This document shows, in pieces, positions 33,301 to 39,208 of a DNA stretch of 64,000 nucleotides; within the stretch, counting starts at the first letter, position 1, and every line of letters begins with the position of its first letter. Made by a program: the position numbers and the translations under genes. Source of the stretch: G963677325 sp963810555 (lineage in GTDB: Bacteria > Bacteroidota > Bacteroidia > Bacteroidales > Prolixibacteraceae); NCBI GenBank assembly GCA_963810555.1, contig CAWENX010000021.1, positions 62,001 to 126,000 of the forward strand, written 5' to 3'. A model generated the notes under the pieces. That model had not been told where the DNA came from. It made no database searches and saw nothing but the letters and a program-made list of their open reading frames with translations.

Positions 33301-34526
33301 TAGTAACCTGGACAGTAACGGACAACAGCGATAACACATCGACCTGTACGCAGAAAGTTACTGTAACGGATAATATTCCTCCGACAATTACAGCGCCTCC
33401 GACTGTATTCGTGAATACAGATTCTGGTAAAAATACAGCATCAGGGGTTAATCTTGGAACTCCGGTTACAGAAGATAACTGCACTGTTGCCGGTGTGACC
33501 AACGACGGACCTTCTGTATACCCGTTGGGAAATACAACTGTAACATGGACGGTAACTGATGGTTCAGGTAATACCGCAACAGCTACTCAGATCGTTACGG
33601 TATCTGACAAGGAGAACCCGATTTTCACGCAGTGTTTGAGTGGAAATAACCAGAGTGCTTATACTGATGCTGGAATTGGCATAACAACCTATACACATTC
33701 TGGCACGAATTGGGACGCTGCCGCCAGCGATAATGACAGACTCTCTTCATTAATCTATAATCTGACAGGAGCAACAACAGGAACCGGAACATCGCTCAAC
33801 AACATCGTATTTAATGTTGGCGAAACTTTGGTAACCTGGACTGCTACAGATGTTTCAGGAAACATTTCCATCTGTCAGTTTAATGTCACAGTTATAAATT
33901 CCAATCTTCCTCCAACAGCAGTAGACGACCAGTATACTGTACAGGAGAGTGTTCAATTGACAGGAGATGTACGTGAGAATGATTATGATGCTGTCGTGCC
34001 AAGAGAATCGCTTAAAGTTAGATTGAATGAATCTACTACACATGGAAAGCTTATATTAAATGAAAATGGTACCTTTACATATATTTCTGATATTGATTAT
34101 GTAGGTACTGACCATTTTACTTATGAATTGTGCAAAACGATCGACAATTCTTCACTCTGCGATCAGGCTACGGTTACGATTAATGTGACAAAGAATACTG
34201 ATTGTGATTTCTTCATTCCGAATGCCTTCTCTCCGGACGGTGATGGTATAAATGACCTGTTCAAAATAAGGTGTTTGTATAATTATCCAAATGCTGTAAT
34301 TAGAATTTATACACGCTCAGGAATCAAAGTTTACGAAAAACATCATTATGGAAACATTGATTACTGGGGTTCTGAGGCAGATGCATGGTGGGATGGCCGG
34401 ACTGACAACAAGTGGAATGTTGGTGGAAGTACACTGGCTACAGCAACCTACGTTTATATTCTCGAATTGGAAGAAGGGAATAAAGTTAATGTCAAGACTG
34501 GGACCGTCTTCCTTGAAAGAAGATAG
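24354..34526 (+). CDS. Giant repeat adhesin with type B T9SS sorting domain (gliding-motility-associated type)
   Basis: 3390 residues. In order: signal peptide ending near SQAQ (residues 1-34); a beta-rich N-terminal region to about 520; a DUF11-like domain (about 522-640, QSITYKVKIYNKGTEAVNNA); an Ig-like domain (about 785-855); 13 tandem 77-residue Ig-like repeats (863-1863); a linker region; 11 near-identical HYR domains of 78 residues (2148-3005) plus a diverged twelfth and another HYR-like unit; a cadherin/tandem-95-like domain (VNLPPTAVDDQYTV type, about 3183-3280); and a C-terminal gliding-motility CTD (from about 3283: FFIPNAFSPDGDGINDLFKI, ending TGTVFLERR). The CTD marks export by the type IX system, type B. 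Each Ig-like repeat has a Cys pair (LTC, NGC) and each HYR several Cys. Likely surface adhesion or gliding; ligand unknown. Confidence 0.93.
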   Translation: MKNIYSKSAIGKTTRNLLLVFVLISGYSNISQAQVIKPFTQRTSVYSPEKKIYNIKGDFTMIGNTNLTLDPAISNRNSQNGNNDMVYVDVDNDNNTFNSSSANLALSMENGANPSCSNIIYAGLYWTGRTDDGTSPNTFTVTKTVPGTVPQTLNSNQTLSDGNSITYTTYSLDISRSGSTNNRTITYTFSPSNGVGNTLAFIYASNQTLRVSVNGGTSTSVSTSSINANDAYLATPYIIYSESGGIILTVNHFHRNGSDSRSSDARAYINVSGTYYAPVSLTKNYNKQVVSLKGPGASSYSTITANPNDIYYPTNSNGYMYSAYAEVTDYVRLHGVGEYTIADIALKEGDGGGTGFYGGWSMIVVYENSKMKWRDVTIFDGHAYVQGSTTVNYELPVSGFHTAQNGDVNMKLGLVAGEGDLDISGDYFKVQRLQSSDWITLNDPGYNTAGNFFNSTINIGGSSRNPSITNNTGIDIHMFNIPNSGNSIIANNQTQTKFQYGSTQDTYIIFCIAMAVDAYIPDVQALNEVVSPTTSTVTPGQSITYKVKIYNKGTEAVNNAKVVIPMPYTATDLASVTNVVYFSPAVNHITFNSSGTGSLEWEIGNLPLPADPNTVLAELTYTLKVTKDCYILNNSNCAPSVTIDGIVSGVGATSGSALTNGNFIQGFQNSGDCVGEPITTPLSLFIDRDSYVAANCSETPVNKDLSFCNMAGNTIPITSVSGSFPAGSRFWDTSQTTEFTISNPFPATVGTTSYIAIPPGTSACAYNFTITVTSVTSVPATSSVSYCVGETSVPLTATPSDPSYTLYYYTSPTGGTPTNSITPSTVTEGTTTYYVAEGASGQCISPNRASIVVNVYPFPTAGIETPATTELTCSTTSITLTATGGGSYSWSDGTNEVGTSAALEVSAPGTYTVTVTSANGCTDSKSITITQDITAPVAGIETPATTELTCSTTSITLTATGGGSYSWSDGTNEVGTSAALEVSAPGTYTVTVTSANGCTDSKSITITQDITAPVAGIETPATTELTCSTTSITLTATGGGSYSWSDGTNEVGTSAALEVSAPGTYTVTVTSANGCTDSKSIAITQDITAPVAGIETPATTELTCSTTSITLTATGGGSYSWSDGTNEVGTSAALEVSAPGTYSVTVTSANGCTDSKSIAITQDITAPVAGIETPATTELTCSTTSITLTATGGGSYSWSDGTNEVGTSAALEVSAPGTYTVTVTSANGCTDSKSIAITQDITAPVAGIETPATTELTCSTTSITLTATGGGSYSWSDGTNEVGTSAALEVSAPGTYSVTVTSANGCTDSKSITITQDITAPVAGIETPATTELTCSTTSITLTATGGGSYSWSDGTNEVGTSAALEVSAPGTYSVTVTSANGCTDSKSITITQDITAPVAGIETPATTELTCSTTSITLTATGGGSYSWSDGTNEVGTSAALEVSAPGTYSVTVTSANGCTDSESIAITQDITAPVAGIETPATTELTCSTTSITLTATGGGSYSWSDGTNEVGTSAALEVSAPGTYSVTVTSANGCTDSKSIAITQDITAPVAGIETPATTELTCSTTSITLTATGGGSYSWSDGTNEVGTSAALEVSAPGTYSVTVTSANGCTDSESIAITQDITAPVAGIETPATTELTCSTTSITLTATGGGSYSWSDGTNEVGTSAALEVSAPGTYSVTVTSANGCTDSESITITQDITAPVAGIETPATTELTCSTTSITLTATGGGSYSWSDGTNEVGTSAALEVSAPGTYSVTVTSANGCTDSKSITITQDITAPVAGIETPATTELTCSTTSITLTATGGGSYSWSDGTNEVGTSAALEVSAPGTYSVTVTSANGCTDSKSIAITQDITAPVVSLPAAPIQIIDTTPIQLGGLPAGGVYSGTDVTSDGLFTPSTLGDHLITYTFTNTNGCSSSASITVTVIKHPKLQVTINGVTVTDNGDGVDDTAAFSVCNSTNNNIFVTQIEDINNVSPAGPVMVFQQFTRTNVNFDPTDGYNWIGDYDKPTDLNVSLIDPTQQGTLEMKGHIFYDTNKNGILDSDEYVGDWISYTVTVNPLPIAPVSVTVDRNNLCPDGEGQITLTASGGLGTTLNWFANSCSGNSIGSGISLTIPSPTVTTTYYANWTNVCGTSECASLVVIVSDNVPPTITCPEDIQVTTNSGCTATDVNLGTPVTADNCGVKSVTNDAPSAFPLGETIVTWTVTDNSDNTSTCTQKVTVTDNVPPTITCPEDIQVTTNSGCTATDVNLGTPVTADNCGVKSVTNDAPSAFPLGETIVTWTVTDNSDNTSTCTQKVTVTDNVPPTITCPEDIQVTTNSGCTATDVNLGTPVTADNCGVKSVTNDAPSAFPLGETVVTWTVTDNSDNTSTCTQKVTVTDNVPPTITCPEDIQVTTNSGCTATDVNLGTPVTADNCGVKSVTNDAPSAFPLGETIVTWTVTDNSDNTSTCTQKVTVTDNVPPTITCPEDIQVTTNSGCTATDVNLGTPVTADNCGVKSVTNDAPSAFPLGETIVTWTVTDNSDNTSTCTQKVTVTDNVPPTITCPEDIQVTTNSGCTATDVNLGTPVTADNCGVKSVTNDAPSAFPLGETIVTWTVTDNSDNTSTCTQKVTVTDNVPPTITCPEDVQVTTNSGCTATDVNLGTPVTADNCGVKSVTNDAPSAFPLGETVVTWTVTDNSENTSTCTQKVTVTDNVPPTITCPEDIQVTTNSGCTATDINLGTPVTADNCGVKSVTNDAPSAFPLGETVVTWTVTDNSDNTSTCTQKVTVTDNVPPTITCPEDIQVTTNSGCTATDVNLGTPVTADNCGVKSVTNDAPSAFPLGETIVTWTVTDNSDNTSTCTQKVTVTDNVPPTITCPEDIQVTTNSGCTATDVNLGTPVTADNCGVKSVTNDAPSAFPLGETVVTWTVTDNSDNTSTCTQKVTVTDNVPPTITCPEDIQVTTNSGCTATDVNLGTPVTADNCGVKSVTNDAPSAFPLGETVVTWTVTDNSDNTSTCTQKVTVTDNIPPTITAPPTVFVNTDSGKNTASGVNLGTPVTEDNCTVAGVTNDGPSVYPLGNTTVTWTVTDGSGNTATATQIVTVSDKENPIFTQCLSGNNQSAYTDAGIGITTYTHSGTNWDAAASDNDRLSSLIYNLTGATTGTGTSLNNIVFNVGETLVTWTATDVSGNISICQFNVTVINSNLPPTAVDDQYTVQESVQLTGDVRENDYDAVVPRESLKVRLNESTTHGKLILNENGTFTYISDIDYVGTDHFTYELCKTIDNSSLCDQATVTINVTKNTDCDFFIPNAFSPDGDGINDLFKIRCLYNYPNAVIRIYTRSGIKVYEKHHYGNIDYWGSEADAWWDGRTDNKWNVGGSTLATATYVYILELEEGNKVNVKTGTVFLERR
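26940..29942 (+). repeat. 13 tandem 231-bp repeats (77 codons)
   Basis: Unit starts are exactly 231 bases apart (26940, 27171, 27402 and so on). Units differ at only a few sites: Thr/Ser in TYTVTV/TYSVTV, SKSI/SESI, ITITQ/IAITQ, and a silent C/G in the ACAGC(C/G)CCT junction. They are much richer in G+C than the DNA on either side. Confidence 0.95.
30795..33368 (+). repeat. 11 tandem 234-bp HYR-domain repeats (78 codons)
   Basis: Each unit begins at GATAATGTACCTCCGACA, with starts 234 bases apart (30795, 31029, ...), encoding DNVPPTITCPED and ending TSTCTQKVTVT. A diverged unit follows from 33369. The opposite strand stays open for 923 codons only because of this periodic sequence. Confidence 0.95.
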
Positions 34527-34593
34527 TCAAAGCCGATTATTGTGAATAAAATTAAAAATTATAAACTATAGTTAATAAAAAAACACCATAATT

Positions 34594-35523
34594 ATGTGTA
34601 ATATAAAAACAATCAGGAAAGCTTTGTTGGTGTTACTGATACTTTCCAGTTCATTGATTTCCTTTGGTCAGCGGGATCCTATGTATACACAGTACATATT
34701 CAATATGCAGACCATAAATCCCGCTTATGCAGGGACCTGGCAGACCATAGGATTTATAGCCCTGTCACGCCTTCAATGGGTGGGAATAGAAGGAGCCCCG
34801 AGTACCCAGACTTTGTCTATCCAAACTCCTTTCAAATCTGAAAATGTAGGTTTGGGTCTTAATATCGTTCATGATGAAATCGGAATGGAAAATCGTTTAT
34901 TGGTCAATTTTGATTATTCCTACCGCATAAGCGTCTCAGATGTAAGCTCACTGCGATTTGGGATAAAAGCCGGATTTACCAATTATTCCAATCCATTGGG
35001 ATTATACACAACTTATACTCCTGGAGATCCGAATTTCCAGGGGTATATTGATAACCGCTTTATGCCGAACATCGGAGTAGGTTTGTTTTTATATTCCACA
35101 AGATATTATCTTGGGCTTTCAGTTCCGAAATTAGTTCAGGCGAGATTTAAAGAAACTGAAACCGATTATGCTACTCTGTCAGAATTGAGGGAATTCTATG
35201 CTTCAGGAGGTTTGGTATTCGATCTTTCACCGAATATCAAATTTAAACCGACTTTTATTACCAAATATACAGAGCATGCACCTTTTCAGTACGACCTTTC
35301 AGCCAATTTTCTTTTTAATGAGAAGATATGGGTTGGAGGAATGTACAGATCCGGTGATGCTGTTGGTGTTATATTACAATGGATAATTCAGAATCGTTTC
35401 CGGATAGGTTATTCTGCAGATTTCAGTACGACTGATATCCGAAGATACCATAAAGGCGTTCATGAAGTTATGGTCTCTTATGAGATCGATTGGCATAAGT
35501 TTATTTCACCAAGATATTTCTAA
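34594..35523 (+). CDS. PorP/SprF family protein paired with the adhesin
   Basis: 309 residues with a signal peptide (LLVLLILSSSLISFGQ) and the mature N-terminus RDPMYTQYIFNMQTINPAYAGT, the PorP/SprF signature, then an all-beta body ending with a basic C-terminus. By analogy with SprF, which works with SprB in F. johnsoniae, it probably helps export or retain the adhesin encoded 67 bases upstream on the cell surface; the adhesin's type B sorting domain supports that pairing. It lies 33 bases before the PD40/OmpA gene. A weaker-matched paralogue is at 122-1150. Confidence 0.92.
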   Translation: MCNIKTIRKALLVLLILSSSLISFGQRDPMYTQYIFNMQTINPAYAGTWQTIGFIALSRLQWVGIEGAPSTQTLSIQTPFKSENVGLGLNIVHDEIGMENRLLVNFDYSYRISVSDVSSLRFGIKAGFTNYSNPLGLYTTYTPGDPNFQGYIDNRFMPNIGVGLFLYSTRYYLGLSVPKLVQARFKETETDYATLSELREFYASGGLVFDLSPNIKFKPTFITKYTEHAPFQYDLSANFLFNEKIWVGGMYRSGDAVGVILQWIIQNRFRIGYSADFSTTDIRRYHKGVHEVMVSYEIDWHKFISPRYF

Positions 35524-35556
35524 GTTTCACCTGACATATAAAAATTCCGTCGAATT

Positions 35557-37164
35557 ATGAAAAAAAATATAGTTATCCTAATATTTGCAGTATTAGCAAT
35601 AAATTGCTACTCGCAAAAGAAGAAAGAGGGCATTTTTGATCCTTCCTCAGTGAAGATAATAGATTTACCTGTTAATACTGCACATAGTGACTTTGGCCCT
35701 TCATTAATAGGTGATTCTCTGTTTTTTACTTCATTTAATAATGAGTTACAAAATATGTCGGATAAAAAACTCAGGAAGAAAGAGTTTTACGACTTATTTG
35801 ATGCAAAGGTTGATAAACAGGGTAATGTTGAAGGATCGCGTCATCTGATTGACGAGTTCAAAACCCGTTATCATGATGGTCCTGTTTCCTGGTGCCAAAA
35901 AACCGGGGAATTGTTTATCACTCAATCCAATCCCCTGGAGCCGGGTCCTGCATTCAAGCCTTTCCGGATTAATAATTTCAATTTACGGATCGTTATTGCT
36001 AAAAAGATAAATGGAATGTGGAGGTTAACACAATCTTTCACTTACAACAATCCCAAATATTCTGTAGGCCATCCGGCAATTTCAACAGAAGGTGACACCC
36101 TGATTTTTTCAAGCAACATGCCGGGAGGATTAGGAGAGACCGATCTGTATATGAGCATTCGTAAGAATGGTCTTTGGGGTGAACCCGTCAATCTGGGAAG
36201 CCGTATTAATACTGCCGGCAAAGATGAATTCCCGTATTTGACAAATGACGGATACCTGATATTTTCATCAAATGGAAGGCAAGGAATGGGAGGATTGGAT
36301 ATTTATTACACGAAACTGAATGATCCAAAAGCTGAAATATATCATTTTGGAAGTCCGATAAACAGCATAAATGATGATTTTTCTATGATTATTCCTCCGG
36401 ACGCTGAATATGGATATTTGGCTTCTGACAGAGAAGGTGGAAAAGGAAGTGATGATATTTATAAATTCACTTTCAGTAAATACAGGGAAAATCTTCTGGA
36501 ATTACTTGTAATGGATTCCAAATCAAGAAAAGCTATTTCGGATGCTGACGTGTCATTTGATGATAACCAGGAATTTAAATCAGGAATTAGGGGAGAAATC
36601 TCAAGAAATATAGAACCTGAAATGACCTATACGGTAAGTGTCAAAGCATTTGGATATGATGACGGTACAAAGAAAATCCAAACCGGTCTTCTGAAATCCG
36701 GTGAATTGGTCCGGGATACTGTCTGGATGAATATGATTGTAAAACGTACAATTTTACTTCACAACATTTACTATGATTTTGACAGATGGAATATTCTGCC
36801 CGATGCGGCTGCTGAATTGGATAAACTTGCAGCATTTATGGCTCAGAATCCAGATATAAGTGTCGAATTAAGTTCCCATACCGATTGCAGGGGCTCAAAT
36901 GCATACAATCAAAAATTGTCCGAACGCAGGGCCCAATCGGCTGTTGATTATATCATATCAAAAGGAATTTCAGCCGACCGTATAACCGCAAAAGGTTATG
37001 GTGAAACAAGACCTGTCAACAAGTGTGTAGATGGCGTACCGTGCTCACCTCAGGAATTGAGGATGAACCGTCGCACTGAAATTTACATTCCTGATATCGG
37101 AAAATCTCAAAGTGTCGACCAGGGAGACAAGGGTGATTTCTCGGTTCCCCCTGCCGGTAAGTAG
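35557..37164 (+). CDS. PD40-repeat/OmpA-domain envelope protein (PorE-like)
   Basis: 535 residues. Signal peptide (KKNIVILIFAVLAINCYSQ); WD40-like PD40 beta-propeller repeats at about 40-305 (LIFSSNMPGGLGETDLYMS, YLIFSSNGRQGMGGLDIYY, YLASDREGGKGSDDIYKF); a carboxypeptidase-regulatory-like sandwich at about 310-385; and a C-terminal OmpA domain (about 395-515) with peptidoglycan-contact residues in TDCRGSNAYNQKLSERR. This architecture is that of PorE-like proteins that tie T9SS parts or exported adhesins to peptidoglycan. Last gene of the four-gene module, followed by a strong terminator at 37401-37445. Ends with TAG, like the adhesin gene. Confidence 0.9.
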   Translation: MKKNIVILIFAVLAINCYSQKKKEGIFDPSSVKIIDLPVNTAHSDFGPSLIGDSLFFTSFNNELQNMSDKKLRKKEFYDLFDAKVDKQGNVEGSRHLIDEFKTRYHDGPVSWCQKTGELFITQSNPLEPGPAFKPFRINNFNLRIVIAKKINGMWRLTQSFTYNNPKYSVGHPAISTEGDTLIFSSNMPGGLGETDLYMSIRKNGLWGEPVNLGSRINTAGKDEFPYLTNDGYLIFSSNGRQGMGGLDIYYTKLNDPKAEIYHFGSPINSINDDFSMIIPPDAEYGYLASDREGGKGSDDIYKFTFSKYRENLLELLVMDSKSRKAISDADVSFDDNQEFKSGIRGEISRNIEPEMTYTVSVKAFGYDDGTKKIQTGLLKSGELVRDTVWMNMIVKRTILLHNIYYDFDRWNILPDAAAELDKLAAFMAQNPDISVELSSHTDCRGSNAYNQKLSERRAQSAVDYIISKGISADRITAKGYGETRPVNKCVDGVPCSPQELRMNRRTEIYIPDIGKSQSVDQGDKGDFSVPPAGK

Positions 37165-37400
37165 AGTATTTACATTGATACTATGAATATTGGCAATATC
37201 AAGTGATTTTAGGTTCTTTTATAAATCATCAAAAAATGGAGTAAATCTTTCAGATACTGAATCTTTACAGGGAATTTAGCCGAACTGGGTATTAAATATC
37301 CCGAAGTACAGATATTAGAATATTCTTTTACTTGACTTACAATCTTGATGATCTAAGAAGTCTTTTCACGCAGGTGTTTTTTATATAAATAAGTTAGGTG

Positions 37401-37445
37401 TTTTTTAAAAGGGGAACGATTAAATTATCGTTCCCCTCTTTATTT
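37401..37445. terminator. Bidirectional terminator between the adhesin module and fumarase
   Basis: AGGGGAACGAT (37410-37420) and ATCGTTCCCCT (37427-37437) form a perfect 11-bp GC-containing stem, with a T-rich tract after it on the plus strand and TTTTTT before it (A-tract/T-tract symmetry). It suits both convergent transcripts. The remainder of the 37165-37488 gap shows nothing else. Confidence 0.88.
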
Positions 37446-37488
37446 AAAAGGTATCCAATTGATATATAAATCAGATATTTGTCAACTA

Positions 37489-39097
37489 TTATTTCAGGTC
37501 GGCAAAAAAATCATTGCCCTTATCGTCCACAATAATAAAGGCAGGAAAGTTTTCAACATAAATCTTTCTGACCGCTTCCATTCCCAGTTCCTCAAAATCC
37601 ACAATCTCGACTTTCTTTAATGCTTTCTTTTGCAAGAATGGCAGCAGGCCCGCCTATCGATCCAAGATAAAAGCCTCCATTTTTCTTACAGGCATCAGTC
37701 ACTTGTTTGGAACGGTTTCCTTTTGCCACCATGATCATTGAACCACCAAGACCCTGGAATTTTTCGACATAAACATCCATCCTCCCGGCCGTTGTAGGAC
37801 CAAAACTGCCCGAAGCCATTCCTATCGGTGTTTTCGCAGGACCGGCATAGTAAACAGGATGGTTTTTAAAATACTCAGGCATCGGTTTTCCTTCATCGAT
37901 CATCTGTTTGATCCTTGCATGGGCTATATCACGTGCGACAATTAAAGTGCCCTTAAGATTCAGCCTTGTTTTGACAGGATATTTCGACAGTTCTTTCCTT
38001 ACCTCATCCATAGGCCTGTCCAGATCGATTTCAACGGCTGGCTGCATATGCGGAGACTCTTTGGGGAGAAAACGTGCCGGATTACGTTCCAGCTCTTCAA
38101 GAAAGATTCCCTCTTCCGTTATTTTAGCTTTGATATTGCGGTCGGCGCTGCAACTTACGCCAATACCAACAGGACAAGACGCTGCGTGGCGAGGCAGACG
38201 AATCACTCGTACGTCGTGTACAAAATACTTACCTCCGAACTGTGCGCCTATTCCGCTCTTCTGACAGATTTCCAGTATTTTCTTTTCCCATTCAATATCT
38301 CTGAAAGCTTGTCCCCCCTCATTGCCTTCTGTGGGAAGTTCATCATAGTATCCTGCCGAAGCTTTTTTCACAGTGGCTAAAGTTGCTTCTGCGGAAGTTC
38401 CCCCTATCACAACAGCCAAATGATAGGGCGGGCAGGCCGAAGTGCCAAGATCTTTAATCTTCTCAGTTATAAACTTGGTCAGGCTCTCTTCATTAAGCAG
38501 CGATTTGGTCTGCTGGTAAAGAAAGGTTTTATTTCCTGATCCCCCACCTTTTGTGATAAACAGGAATTCATACTGATTTCCTTCGCCGGCATAGATATCG
38601 ATCTGGGCAGGAAGGTTATTGCCAGTATTCTTTTCATCAAACATCGTGAACGGAACAACCTGTGAATAACGCAAGTTCCGGTCGCGGTAGGTCTCATAAA
38701 TCCCTTTCGAAAGGTGTTTTGCATCATCTGCGCCCGTCCACACATTTTCGCCCTTTTTACCTACCACAATAGCGGTACCTGTATCCTGGCAGGTGGGCAG
38801 TTCTCCTTCAGCCGAAACGACCTGGTTAAGAAGCATCGTGTAAGCCACAAATACATCATTATCACTTGCTTCCTTATCCTTTAAAATATCGGCAAGCTTT
38901 TGCAGGTGGCTCTCCCTTAGGTAGAACGAAACATCTGCAAATCCTTCTTTTGCCAGCAATTCCAGTCCTTCAGGGGCAACTTTTAGAATCCTGCGCCCAT
39001 CAACTTCAATGGTTGAAACATAGTCTTTCGACAGAAGACGGTATTTCGTATTGTCTTTCTTTAAAGGGAAAGGCTTTTGATAGGTAAACTCTGCCAT
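37489..39097 (-). CDS. Class I fumarate hydratase, frameshifted near the 3' end
   Basis: Iron-sulfur-dependent fumarase of the TCA cycle (fumarate to malate). The N-terminal alpha domain (GELPTCQDTGTAIVVGKKG, CPPYHLAVVIGGTSAEATL, HAASCPVGIGVSCSADRN) supplies cluster-binding cysteines; the C-terminal beta domain has PVYYAGPAKTPIGMASGSFGPTTAGRMD. The given frame stops at 37592 (SIKESRDCGF). One surplus base at 37613-37619 explains it: shifted by one, the sequence reads SIKKVEIVDFEELGMEAVRK and on to FFADLK with TAA at 37489-37491, giving about 535 residues as expected. The active site lies upstream of the lesion. Confidence 0.93.
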
Positions 39098-39140
39098 TTT
39101 TTATCTGATCTTTTGGTTACTAATATTTAATAAAACAATA

Positions 39141-39161
39141 AATCCATCCCGATGATGGATT
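39141..39161. other. Small hairpin in the fumarase leader
   Basis: AATCCATC (39141-39148) and GATGGATT (39154-39161) pair perfectly around CCGAT, upstream of the fumarase ATG. A TAnnTTTG-like box reads on the minus strand just beyond (39173-39180), so the hairpin would lie within the transcript leader. Function unknown. Confidence 0.4.
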
Positions 39162-39208
39162 TTATTGAAAAACAAAAATACAAAAAATATGGAGTACCCT
39201 TGTTATTT

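Noticed and set aside
26940..33368. CRISPR-like periodic repeats
   Set aside because: The period is 231-234 bp and the repeats are continuous coding units without spacers.
30731..33502. 923-codon open frame on the minus strand opposite the HYR repeats
   Set aside because: It exists because a 234-bp unit without stops on the other strand is repeated; its product is a Val/Ser/Thr-rich mirror repeat with no start context or known family. The plus-strand frame has signal peptide, known domains and sorting domain.
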